Source: Streptomyces bottropensis ATCC 25435 (lineage in GTDB: Bacteria; Actinomycetota; Actinomycetes; Streptomycetales; Streptomycetaceae). Taken from it: 64,000 nt of DNA. The DNA lies in NCBI RefSeq assembly GCF_000383595.1, contig NZ_KB911581.1, positions 4,558,496 to 4,622,495 of the forward strand, read 5' to 3'. Positions 9,496 through 17,330 of the stretch are shown piece after piece; within the stretch, counting starts at the first letter, position 1; every line of letters starts with the position of its first letter. A program made the translations under genes and the position numbers. A model generated the notes under the pieces. The model saw only the letters and a program-made list of their open reading frames with translations, made no database searches and was not told where the DNA came from.

Positions 9496-10002
9496 ATGCT
9501 GAACAAGGTGCTGGTCGCCTACGGAACGACGAACGGGTCGACCGCGCAGATCGCGGAGGCCATTGCCGACGTCCTGCGCGGGGAGGGACTGACGGTCGAG
9601 GCGATGCCTGCCCGATCCGTCACAAATCTGGAGTCCTTCGACGTCGTGGTGGTCGGCGGTGGCCTGTACGCGGGGCGCTGGCACAAGGACGCACGGCGCT
9701 TCGTCCGGCGATACGCCCGCGAGTTGGCCGAGCGTCCGCTGTGGCTCTTCAGCAGCGGGCCCCTCGACGCCTCGGCCTCGGAACGCGAGATCCCACCCGT
9801 TCCAGGTGTCCGCCGGACCATGATCCGGCTCGACGTCGAGGAACATGTCACGTTCGGCGGCTGCCTGGGGGAGGGGGCCAAGGGATTCATCGCCCGGAAG
9901 ATTGTCTCCTTCGGGAAGGGCGGGGACTTTCGCGACTTCGATCAGATGAGGGCGGGGACTTCCGCGACTTCGACCGGATCGAGACGTGGGCGGCACGGAT
10001 AG
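9496..10002 (+). CDS. Flavodoxin-domain protein with altered C-terminus
   Basis: 168 residues as it stands. ATG 9496 follows AGGAGGCGGACCGTC. The N-terminal FMN phosphate loop (VAYGTTNGSTAQIAE, residues 6-20) and the VVVGGGLYAGRWH segment define a flavodoxin of the menaquinone-dependent protoporphyrinogen-oxidase (HemG) type. Near the end a 32-bp near-identical tandem duplication (9919-9950 and 9951-9983) shifts the frame. The second copy in the other frame reads GGDFRDFDRI followed by ETWAARIGQELTS, stopping at 10022, which looks like the native terminus. The present protein instead ends in a basic, low-complexity tail. The FMN site is intact, so it may still fold. Confidence 0.82.
   Translation: MLNKVLVAYGTTNGSTAQIAEAIADVLRGEGLTVEAMPARSVTNLESFDVVVVGGGLYAGRWHKDARRFVRRYARELAERPLWLFSSGPLDASASEREIPPVPGVRRTMIRLDVEEHVTFGGCLGEGAKGFIARKIVSFGKGGDFRDFDQMRAGTSATSTGSRRGRHG
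9919..9983 (+). repeat. 32-bp tandem duplication inside the flavodoxin gene
   Basis: Copy 1 (9919-9950) and copy 2 (9951-9983) both begin GGCGGGGACTT and differ at a few positions. The offset is 32 bp, not a multiple of three, so the reading frame changes across it. Confidence 0.85.
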
Positions 10003-10181
10003 GCCAGGAGCTCACGAGTTGACGCGGGGAGCGGAGGCTGCTGGTGAAGGACGAGGGCTGCCACAGCCGCCCTCGCGGGAGGGCGAGACGGACCTCGGCT
10101 GCTGCCTCCGTGGGGCTCGCCGGTTTGTTGGTGCATGCGCCCCACTCGCCTGGCCGCACTCCCTCGCCGTGGTCCAGCCGG

Positions 10182-10703
10182 TCAAGCATCAACCTGATAG
10201 TCGGCGGAGCACTGTGACATGGACGGACCGTGAGGCAAAGCAGCAGCGCCGGTCGCTGTTCGCCCTGGCCCTCGGAGGGGACCAACGGATCCTCCACCGA
10301 GCGAGTGCGGTCGGCCCGCCGTGGCTTCGTCGGCGTCCGTGGTCGGCGTTTCGGCCACGCCCTCGGGCAGGCACGGGAGCACTTCGAAGACTCCTGCCAG
10401 ATCGACATGTCGGAGGATCCGCCGGAAACCGGTGCTGTCGGTGACCAGGCGGAGTCGGCCGTGCCGTGCTGAGACCCGGTTCCGAGCCCGGCACAGGACC
10501 CCCAGCCCGGCACAGTCCATGAAGGACACCGGACGCAGGTCCACGACCAGGTCGGGGCAGGGACCGGCGGTCAGCCTGTCGAGGCGTGCCGCCAGTCCTG
10601 GTGTAGTGAGCAGGTCGATCTCGCCTCGCACTGTCACGACGGCGGTCCCGCCGGCGGTGCGCTCCGTGGGAAGCGGGGTGGACCTGATGAGGATGTCGGA
10701 CAT
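10182..10703 (-). CDS. STAS-domain anti-sigma factor antagonist-like protein
   Basis: 173 residues. Residues 20-110 form a STAS fold (VVTVRGEIDLLTTPGLAARL; VVDLRPVSFMDCAGLGVLCR). SpoIIAA-like antagonists carry a phosphorylatable serine in the DSSG loop; here the loop reads D63-C64-A65-G66, so the phospho-acceptor is replaced by alanine. The protein may therefore bind its anti-sigma partner constitutively, or have another role. About 55 extra C-terminal residues are Gly/Pro/Ser-rich and probably disordered. It diverges from the alcohol dehydrogenase at 10835. No anti-sigma factor gene is adjacent. Confidence 0.85.
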   Translation of the reverse strand: MSDILIRSTPLPTERTAGGTAVVTVRGEIDLLTTPGLAARLDRLTAGPCPDLVVDLRPVSFMDCAGLGVLCRARNRVSARHGRLRLVTDSTGFRRILRHVDLAGVFEVLPCLPEGVAETPTTDADEATAGRPHSLGGGSVGPLRGPGRTATGAAALPHGPSMSQCSADYQVDA

Positions 10704-10738
10704 GGCGCCAGCAAAGCCGGGCTAATGGGGTGTGCGGT

Positions 10739-10754
10739 AGGGCCGACCGGCTCA
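10739..10754 (+). promoter_or_regulatory. Candidate regulator box AGGGCC-N4-GGCTCA
   Basis: Second copy of the box seen at 6573-6588, with identical half-site spacing, placed 81 bp before the alcohol dehydrogenase ATG in the divergent region shared with the STAS gene. Confidence 0.4.
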
Positions 10755-10834
10755 AGCGCCTTCCCTCTGTGCACGGCAATCTGGATATACGAGGCATTTT
10801 CGTCACTGTGTCGTAGTAGGAAGGTGGGAACGCC

Positions 10835-11908
10835 ATGAAGGGCTATGTCTTCCACGGCCCCGGACAGTCGGCTTGGGAGGATGTCCCGGATCCCGGCATC
10901 AAGGAAGCGACCGACGCGATCGTGCGTGTCGACGCCGTCACCATCTGCGGTACGGACCTACACATCCTCAAGGGCGACGTCCCCGAGGTGCGCCCGGGCA
11001 CCGTGCTGGGCCACGAGGCGGTCGGCGAGATCGTCGAGGTCGGCGGTGACGTGCGGACCGTGCGGCCTGGGGACCGGGTGCTGGTCTCCTGCATAACCGC
11101 TTGTGGTCGCTGCCAGTACTGCCGGGAGGGTGCGTACGGGCAGTGCCGGGGCGGCGGAGGCTGGATCCTCGGCCACCTGATCGACGGCACCCAGGCCGAG
11201 TACGTCCGCGTGCCGTACGCCGACCTGTCCGTGCACCCACTGCCCGGCGCCCTGGACAGCAAGGACGCCGTGCTGTTGGCCGACATCTTCCCGACCGCGT
11301 ACGAGGTGGGCGTGCTGAACGGGCACGTACGGCCCGGGGACACCGTCGCCGTCGTGGGCGCCGGTCCCATCGGCCTCGCGGCCATCGCCACGGCTCGGCT
11401 GTTCGCGCCGGAGCGGATCATCGCCGTGGACCTCGCGGCCGCACGGCTGGACGCCGCCAGGGAACTCGGCGCGGACGCGGTGGTGGACGCTCGGGAGGAC
11501 CCCGAGCAGCTGATCGCGGATCTCACCGACGGACTGGGCGCGGACGTGGCCGTCGAGGCCGTCGGCGTTCCGGAGACCTTCGAGCTGTGCACGCGCATCG
11601 TGCGACCTGGTGGTCACGTGGCCAACGTCGGCGTGCACGGGAGGCCCGCGACCCTTCACCTGGAAGACCTGTGGATCAAGAACGTGACGATCACCACTGG
11701 CCTGGTGGACACGTACTCCACCCCCAATCTGCTGCGGATGGCGGCCGCCGGCCGGCTGCCCACCGAACGGCTGGTCACGCACACCTTCCCGCTGCCCCAC
11801 ATGGAGGAGGCATACGACGTCTTCGCCAAGGCGGCCGACACGGGTGCGATCAAGGTCGTGCTCGGCGAGGAACAACACGAGGAGCTCGTTCCGGCAGGGA
11901 CGGCCTGA
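10835..11908 (+). CDS. Zinc-dependent alcohol dehydrogenase (MDR family)
   Basis: 357 residues; ATG 10835 follows GGAAGGTGGGAACGCC. Catalytic zinc ligands are Cys38 (TICGTDLH), His60 and Glu61 (GHE), with Asp150 a possible further ligand. Structural-zinc cysteines are 90, 93, 96 and 104. The Rossmann motif is VVGAGPIGLAA (residues 173-183). Family enzymes oxidise alcohols, or reduce aldehydes, with NAD(P). A decayed relative of this gene lies at 14390-14650 next to the second Usp gene, suggesting that an ADH-Usp pairing was once duplicated. An upstream GGGCC-N4-GGCTCA box suggests shared control with the Pat-like gene. Confidence 0.93.
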   Translation: MKGYVFHGPGQSAWEDVPDPGIKEATDAIVRVDAVTICGTDLHILKGDVPEVRPGTVLGHEAVGEIVEVGGDVRTVRPGDRVLVSCITACGRCQYCREGAYGQCRGGGGWILGHLIDGTQAEYVRVPYADLSVHPLPGALDSKDAVLLADIFPTAYEVGVLNGHVRPGDTVAVVGAGPIGLAAIATARLFAPERIIAVDLAAARLDAARELGADAVVDAREDPEQLIADLTDGLGADVAVEAVGVPETFELCTRIVRPGGHVANVGVHGRPATLHLEDLWIKNVTITTGLVDTYSTPNLLRMAAAGRLPTERLVTHTFPLPHMEEAYDVFAKAADTGAIKVVLGEEQHEELVPAGTA

Positions 11909-12264
11909 CGAAGAGAGAGCTGAGGGGGCGTGACCGAGGTGGCATCGTCGTATGCCGTGAAGGCCATCCGGTGAGTGGCCTCCGGCGTCTTCCTCGGGCT
12001 GGCCGGAGCAGGGAAGGCACCGAGCTGACCGATGTGGGCGTGCCGCGCCCGGTTTTACGTGTCCACCGGGTTCGAGGCCGATCCGAAGGCCTGACAGAAG
12101 CCCCACGAGCGAGCCGCCTGAACCCGGTGCTCGTCGAGTGGCCACTGTGGATCGAACGGAGGGAGGCTGGAAGAAGGTGGTCCATGTTGCCCCGACGGCT
12201 GTTTTCGATCGCTGAGAAGGCCACGACCAGGCGAGCGGGGTGACCAGCGGATGGGAGAAAGCCC
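11909..12264. other. Non-coding gap before the phosphofructokinase gene
   Basis: 356 bp. I see no convincing coding frame. It contains a GGGCG-N5-CGCCC inverted repeat around 12035-12050 and a GGGAGAAAGCCC ribosome-binding stretch just before 12265. It probably carries the pfk promoter. Confidence 0.4.
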
Positions 12265-13290
12265 ATGAAGGTCGGAGTACTGACCGGTGGCGGTGACTGC
12301 CCGGGCCTCAACGCCGTGATCCGCAGTGTCGTCCGCAAAGGCGTCCAGGAATACGCCGCCGACTTCGTCGGCGTGCGGGACGGCTGGCTCGGTTTGCTCC
12401 AGGATGCTGTCATGCCGCTGGACATCTCCAACGTGCGGGGAATTCTTCCTCGCGGCGGGACCATCCTCGGCTCCTCCCGCACCAACCCGTTCAAGCACGA
12501 GGACGGGCTGCGACGCGTGCAGGACACCCTTGCCGCGCACGACGTGGACGCGCTCGTAGTGATCGGCGGCGAGGACACGCTCGGCGTGGCCACAGAGCTG
12601 AGCCGGCAGGGGATCCGGCTGGTGGGCGTACCGAAGACCATCGACAACGACGTCTCCGGCACGGACTACACCTTCGGCTTCAACACAGCCGTCGGTATCG
12701 CGACCGAGGCCATCGACCGGCTCCACACCACTGCCGAGTCACACATGCGCGCCCTTGTGGTGGAGGTGATGGGGCGGCACTCTGGGTGGATCGCCCTGCA
12801 CGCAGGCATCGCGGGCGGAGCCAACGTGATCCTCATACCGGAGCGCCCGTTTGACATCGATCAGGTCTGTGAGCAGGTGAAGAGCCGGTTCAAGATCAAC
12901 TATGCGCCGATCATCGTCGTGGCCGAAGGAGCTGTTCCCAGAGAGGGACAGATGGTCCTCAAGGATCGGTCGCTGGACGAGTTCGGCCACGTGCGGCTGT
13001 CCGGCATCGGCGAATGGCTGGCCCAGGAGATCTCGGAACGCACCGGCAAGGATGCCCGCACCACGGTGCTGGGTCACATCCAGCGAGGCGGCACCCCGAG
13101 CTCTTTCGACCGGTGGCTGGCCACGCGCTTCGGGCTGCACGCCATCGACGCGGTTAAGGACGGTGACTTCGGCGTCATGGTCGCCCTGCAGGGCACCCGC
13201 ATCGTCCGTCTGCCCCTCGCCGATGCCACAGAGAAGACCAAGCTGGTTGATCCGTCCCTGTACGACGAGTTCGAGGTGTTCTTCGGCTGA
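12265..13290 (+). CDS. pfkA: 6-phosphofructokinase, predicted pyrophosphate-type
   Basis: 341 residues with all family motifs: VLTGGGDCPGLN (5-16), GGEDT (101-105), PKTIDND (123-129, catalytic Asp127), MGRHSGWIA (169-177), ERPFD (193-197). In E. coli numbering ATP enzymes have Gly104 and Gly124. Actinomycete PPi-dependent enzymes such as that of Amycolatopsis have Asp104 and Lys124, whereas the Streptomyces ATP enzyme keeps Gly104. This protein has Asp104 and Lys124, predicting PPi use and a reversible reaction between fructose 6-phosphate and fructose 1,6-bisphosphate. Location in a dormancy-like island fits an energy-saving glycolytic step. Phosphoryl-donor specificity is inference. Confidence 0.92.
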   Translation: MKVGVLTGGGDCPGLNAVIRSVVRKGVQEYAADFVGVRDGWLGLLQDAVMPLDISNVRGILPRGGTILGSSRTNPFKHEDGLRRVQDTLAAHDVDALVVIGGEDTLGVATELSRQGIRLVGVPKTIDNDVSGTDYTFGFNTAVGIATEAIDRLHTTAESHMRALVVEVMGRHSGWIALHAGIAGGANVILIPERPFDIDQVCEQVKSRFKINYAPIIVVAEGAVPREGQMVLKDRSLDEFGHVRLSGIGEWLAQEISERTGKDARTTVLGHIQRGGTPSSFDRWLATRFGLHAIDAVKDGDFGVMVALQGTRIVRLPLADATEKTKLVDPSLYDEFEVFFG

Positions 13291-13336
13291 CCGGCCCCGG
13301 TACTCACCGGATCGTCACCGGACCTCGGGTCGGCCG

Positions 13337-14224
13337 CTATCCGGCGTGCGGGACGACTGCCACCGGGCAGCGAGCGTGGTGTAGTACGGCGTGCGTGACC
13401 GGGCCCAGGCGGCCTTCGGCCCCCTGGGGATCGGTGCGGCGCCCCACGACGAGCAGGTCCGCACTCCGCGACGCGTTCAAGAGCGCTTCCGCGGGATGGA
13501 GCAGTACGACATCGGTACGGGCCGTCACACGGGGGTGCTTCTCCTGCCATGCGCACACCGCGTCGGAGAGCCGCAAGACCTCCTGGTCCTCCCATGTGGC
13601 CCGGTCCTCCTCGGTCACCACCAGCGTCTGCGGAGAGACGGCCTCGGCAGGAAACGCCCATGCCTGCACCACCCGGAGGAGTGCTCCGCGTGCCTCCGCG
13701 GCCGAGAACGCGAAGTCCGCCGCCTCACCCACCGGGTGATGCGCGTCGAACCCCACCACGACCGGGGAAACACCGCGTGCCGCGTGCATCACTTCTCTGA
13801 AGGGGCCGGGCCGGTGGGGAATCAACACGACGGGGCACGGGGCTGCAGCCGCCATCCGCAGGGCCACCGAGCCGACCGCGAGACCGTCGAAACCGCCCGT
13901 CCCCCGTGTGCCGACGACGAGGAGCTCGGCATCGCGGGCCGCGGCGAGGAGAGCCTCAGGCGGGGCGTCATCAGTTTGCTCGGCCCGCACCTCGACATCC
14001 GGGTGGAGGTCGCCGAGGGCGTCGGCCACCTGCCGGAGCACCCGCGTACCCATGTGCTTTAGCCTGTCCAGGGCCGGGCCCGGTACGGTCGCTCCCGGAA
14101 GCGGTGGAGAGGCGTGGAACAGGCGCAGCGGAACGTCGCGCAGCGCGGCCTCCCGCCCGGCCCAGTCGGCCGCCGCCGAGCTATGCGCGGACCCGTCGAT
14201 ACCCACCAGCACAGGGTGATTCAT
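13337..14224 (-). CDS. Tandem universal stress protein (UspA type)
   Basis: 295 residues from the ATG at 14224, behind AGGAGGACGTG. Two Usp domains begin at HPVLVGIDGSAHSS and at VSPVVVGFDAHHPVGE. The first ATP-binding glycine loop is intact (GTRGTGGFDGLAVGSVA); the second is GRRTDPQGAEGRLGPV. It converges on the phosphofructokinase gene with a 46-bp gap. The open frame continues upstream into the alcohol dehydrogenase remnant, but the ribosome binding site and the start of homology fix the start here. Confidence 0.92.
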   Translation of the reverse strand: MNHPVLVGIDGSAHSSAAADWAGREAALRDVPLRLFHASPPLPGATVPGPALDRLKHMGTRVLRQVADALGDLHPDVEVRAEQTDDAPPEALLAAARDAELLVVGTRGTGGFDGLAVGSVALRMAAAAPCPVVLIPHRPGPFREVMHAARGVSPVVVGFDAHHPVGEAADFAFSAAEARGALLRVVQAWAFPAEAVSPQTLVVTEEDRATWEDQEVLRLSDAVCAWQEKHPRVTARTDVVLLHPAEALLNASRSADLLVVGRRTDPQGAEGRLGPVTHAVLHHARCPVAVVPHAG

Positions 14225-14389
14225 CACGTCCTCCTTCGCCCGGCCTGCATCTCCGTGGCTGCCACACGGCCCGCGTCTCCTGTCTTCCACTGTTCCACGC
14301 CAGAACCTCTCAGGCGTCCGGACCGGATGCGGGTGAAACGGCGCGCACGGCCTCACATGAGCCCGGCAGTTGCGGGAACCCGATGATCC

Positions 14390-14650
14390 GCCGGGGGAGT
14401 ACAGCCGTGCGATGATCACCGAGGCGAGACCGACGGGACCCGCACCGACCACGACCACGATGTCTCCCGGGCTCACGTGGCCGTTGCGTATCCCGACCTC
14501 GCAAGCCGTGGGGAGGAGCTCGGCCAGCAGGAGCGCTTCATCGCGCGGGACGTTCAACGGCCGCCGGTGGCTGGAGTGGTCGGCGAAGGGAACCCGCACC
14601 AGCTCGGCCTGGGGCCCGTTGACCGGATTGCCCAGAGTCCAGCCCGGCTG
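14390..14650 (-). pseudogene. Remnant of a zinc alcohol dehydrogenase
   Basis: Read on the minus strand, this stretch gives WTLGNPVNGPQAELVRVPF, then DEALLLAELLPTACEVGIRN and PGDIVVVVGAGPVGLASVII. These match residues 110-185 of the intact dehydrogenase at 10835 (WILGHLIDGTQAEYVRVPY; VAVVGAGPIGLAA). Both ends are lost: homology stops at about 14650 towards the IS110 region and about 14390 towards the Usp gene. No zinc-ligand N-terminus is found on the far side of the transposase, so this is not a simple insertion. Confidence 0.75.
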
Positions 14651-15252
14651 GGGGGCTGATTCGGAACAACCTGCTCACGAATTAGGAGCTCACCGGCTCT
14701 CGCCAGTCGGTGAGTTGGTTCGAACAGGTTGTGACGCCTGCACTCCACCGGGCCGTAGGTCTGCGACGAGTACGGCTGCGCAACCCAGCTGGCGGGTGAT
14801 GGCCTCGTGAGTTCCGGTGGATACCTCTCAACGTCACGGCCAAGATGCCTTCCCAGAGAGCGGCGCCATTCGGTGCTCTCGTGGCCGCCACCCACCCAGC
14901 GCTGACGCTGCTGGTGGTTGTGTGGGCTCCGGACGCACGCCTTCTTTCAGCCCGGCCATGATGTCTCCGCCAAGATCGGCGGCGTTCGGCGCCTTCACGG
15001 CCACCAGCGGCGTCAACACCGTTCGCTTGATCACTCGTTGGAGTTGGTGGTGCGAGCCCGTCGCACGGTGATCTCTTGCATTCCCCGAGTCGTCTGAGCT
15101 CTGGGAACAGACCGGGGCCCGTGCGGTGAGCTGGTGCCACGAACGGCTTGTGAGGTGTCGGCCCGTTCCTTGACCGAGGCCTGGAATTAGGTCGCTGCGT
15201 GGCCCGCATGCGCTCGTGACCAGCGCAAACACCCGCACATAGAGGAGGGAAG
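14651..15252. other. Region upstream of the IS110 transposase, no assignable gene
   Basis: About 600 bp with no confident coding frame. A minus-strand frame (14834-15238) is open but matches nothing I recognise. The stretch starts exactly where the dehydrogenase homology ends and includes the strong hairpin at 14666-14732. IS110-group elements carry a non-coding end, upstream of the transposase, that encodes the bridge RNA. The last 180 bp or so before 15253, with several short pairable segments (GAACGG with CCGTTC; GGTC with GACC), is the natural place for it. The exact element ends are not determined. Confidence 0.4.
14666..14732. ncRNA. Strong stem-internal loop-stem structure
   Basis: Outer stem ACAACCTG (14666-14673) pairs with CAGGTTGT (14725-14732). 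Inner ten-pair stem CTCACCGGCT (14689-14698) pairs with AGTCGGTGAG (14705-14714), one pair being G-T, around a six-base loop. Between the stems lies a large asymmetric internal loop (15 and 10 bases). This resembles the guide loops of IS110 bridge RNAs, but it is over 500 bp from the transposase, so it could also be a terminator or another element's end. Confidence 0.4.
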
Positions 15253-16479
15253 TTGATCTACTGCGGCATTGACTGGGCCGAGAGGACGCACGACGTCGCC
15301 CTGGTCGACGACGACGGCACGCTCCTGGCCAAACGCCACATCACAGACGACGCGACCGGCTACAAGATCCTTCTGGATTTGCTCGCCGAGCACGGCGACA
15401 CCGAGGACAACCCGATCCCGGTCGCCATCGAGACCTCCCGCGGTCTGCTCGTCGCGGTCCTGCGCACTGGCAAGCGCCAGGTCTACGCCATCAACCCGAT
15501 GGCCGCCGCACGCTACCGCGACCGCCACGCGGTCACACGGAAGAAGTCCGACCCTGGCGACGCCCTCGTCCTGGCGAACATCCTCCGCACCGATATGCAC
15601 GCCCACCGGCCGTTGCCCCAGGACAGCGATCTCGCCCGCGCCATCGCTGTCCTCGCCCGCGCCCAGCAGGACGCCGTCTGGAACCGGCAGCAGCTCGCCA
15701 ACCAGCTCCGCTCGCTCCTGCGCGAGTACTTCCCCGCCGCCCTCGACGCCTACCCGCACTGGCAGAACGGTCTCTGCCGCCCCGAGACCCGCGTCCTGCT
15801 GGAGCTCGCCCCCACCCCCTCGCGGGCTGCCCGGCTGTCGCTTGCGCAACTGCGCTCGGCGCTCAAGCGTGCCGGCCGCCAGCGCGGGATCGATGCCGAC
15901 GCCGAGCGCATCCGCGAGGTCCTGCGGGCCGAATACGCGCACCAGCCACCGTTGGTCGAGGACGCGCTCGGCAAGCAGATGCTCGCCCTGCTGCGGCAGC
16001 TCAGCGCCGCCTGCATCGCCGCCGACCAGCTCGCCGAGGCGGTGGAAGAGGCTTTCCCTCAGCACCCGGACGCCGAGATCATCCTGAGCTTCCCCGGACT
16101 CGGAACCCAGCTCGGCGCCCGGATCCTCGCTGAGATCGGGGACGATCACACCCGCTTCACCACCGCCCGCGGCATGAAGGCCTACGCCGGCGCATCCCCG
16201 ATCACCAGGGCCTCCGGGAAGAAGTCCAGCATCACCAGACGCTGGGTGAAGAACGACCGGCTCAACCACACCGGATACCTCTGGGCCTTCGCAGCCCTGA
16301 CCGCTTCTACCGGGGCCAAGGCGCACTACGACCGACGCCGCGAGGCCGGGGACTGGCACGCCGCCGCTCAGAGAAACCTTTTCAACAAGATGATCGGCCA
16401 GCTCTACCACTGCCTCCAGAAACACATCCTGTTCGACCAGAACCTCGCCTTCCCCACACAACTTCTCGAAGCTGCTTGA
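15253..16479 (+). mobile_element. IS110-family transposase (DEDD/serine recombinase)
   Basis: 408 residues from a TTG start with AGAGGAGGGA just upstream. The N-terminal RuvC-like domain shows the DEDD set: Asp7 (GIDWAERTHD), Glu60 (AIETSRG), Asp100 and Asp103 (KKSDPGDALVLANIL). The C-terminal transposase domain contains the FPGLGTQLGARILAEIGD helix-hairpin-helix region and serines 315 and 321 in AGASPITRASGKK, one of which should be the nucleophile. IS110 enzymes are guided by a structured bridge RNA from the element's own non-coding end and lack classic terminal inverted repeats. The gene looks intact, so the element may be active. Confidence 0.9.
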
Positions 16480-16598
16480 CGACTTAGCGCCGTGAGGTGT
16501 CTCTGGGCCCTTTTGCGCGACGGACGGCGCTACGAGCCAGCTCCGCCGGCAAGGGCTGCCGCATAGGAAGGGACGCGACACGCTGCGCGCGGCCAGTT

Positions 16599-16621
16599 GG
16601 TCTGACCGACCCCGTCAGACC
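16599..16621. terminator. Hairpin GGTCTGAC / GTCAGACC
   Basis: Perfect 8-bp arms (16599-16606 and 16614-16621) with a seven-base loop. It overlaps the stop codon of the VOC gene on the minus strand and sits between convergent genes, so it may end either transcript. No strong T-run is seen. Confidence 0.5.
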
Positions 16622-17052
16622 AGGCAAAACTCGTTACCTTCCGGGTCTGCCATCACCACGTGATCCGGCCTGCCCTGCAACTCGTCCTCGCGGACCACGG
16701 TCGCGCCCGCAGCGGTCAACCGCTCCACCGCCTCGACCACGCGCGGCCAGCGCACCTCCCACGGGGTTTCACGGCCGCCACCAACTTGCACGTCGATATG
16801 CAGCCGGTTCTTCGCCACCTTCGGCTCCGGCACCTTCAGGAAGGACAAGGTAGGGCCCACGCCGTCAGGATCTGAGAGGTACGCCCCGTCATCCCACTCG
16901 TCCTCCGGAACCTCATGATGCGAGAACCACTCCTCCCAGCTCCCGAACCCTGCGGGCGCGGGCTTCTCCTCGTAGCCCAACGCCAGCGCCCAGAACGCGG
17001 CCAGCTTCCCCGGGTACGCGCAGTCGATCGTCAAGCTCCACTTGGTCCCCAT
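16615..17052 (-). CDS. VOC-superfamily (glyoxalase-like) protein
   Basis: 145 residues from the ATG at 17052 behind GGGAGGGCTC; a longer start at 17100 lacks a good ribosome binding site. Two beta-alpha-beta-beta-beta modules are visible (TIDCAYPGKLAAFWALALGY; LHIDVQVGG... then GATVVREDELQGRPDHVVMADPEGNEFCLV). This pattern is typical of glyoxalase/bleomycin-resistance-like proteins, many of unknown substrate. The gene stands alone, convergent with the IS110 transposase. Confidence 0.85.
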   Translation of the reverse strand: MGTKWSLTIDCAYPGKLAAFWALALGYEEKPAPAGFGSWEEWFSHHEVPEDEWDDGAYLSDPDGVGPTLSFLKVPEPKVAKNRLHIDVQVGGGRETPWEVRWPRVVEAVERLTAAGATVVREDELQGRPDHVVMADPEGNEFCLV

Positions 17053-17330
17053 GAGCCCTCCCCAGCCGGATGAACGGACTGTACCGCGCACCTCCGACAC
17101 CTCCTGCCCGCTACCTCAAGCGTGCGCCGCGGCTTGACGAACGGCATTAGGAATCGGTGTCGGCGGCGGCTGAACCGTGAAAGTTGACCCCCTCGAGAGT
17201 GGTGTCGGTTCCAACTTCGCATGGGTGTGGGCGAGGCGCGTGATGTCGTTTCCACCGAACGAGTGATGGTGTCTGCCTTGGAGGGCGTGCCCCGCGGCCC
17301 TTGGCGCGAGACGAGGTGCAGGCTACTGGC

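Noticed and set aside
6576..9506. 976-codon minus-strand open frame over the Pat-like gene
   Set aside because: No recognisable domains; the plus strand has GNAT, CoA-ligase and ATP-grasp motifs.
14834..15238. Minus-strand open frame upstream of the IS110 transposase
   Set aside because: No family recognised and no ribosome binding site; probably non-coding element sequence.
15187..16581. 464-codon antisense frame over the IS110 transposase
   Set aside because: The plus frame has the DEDD and serine motifs and a good ribosome binding site.
16599..16621. TCTGAC/GTCAGA dyad as a third copy of the acyl-CoA operator
   Set aside because: The spacer is seven bases instead of five, and it lies at the end of convergent genes, so it is read as a terminator hairpin.
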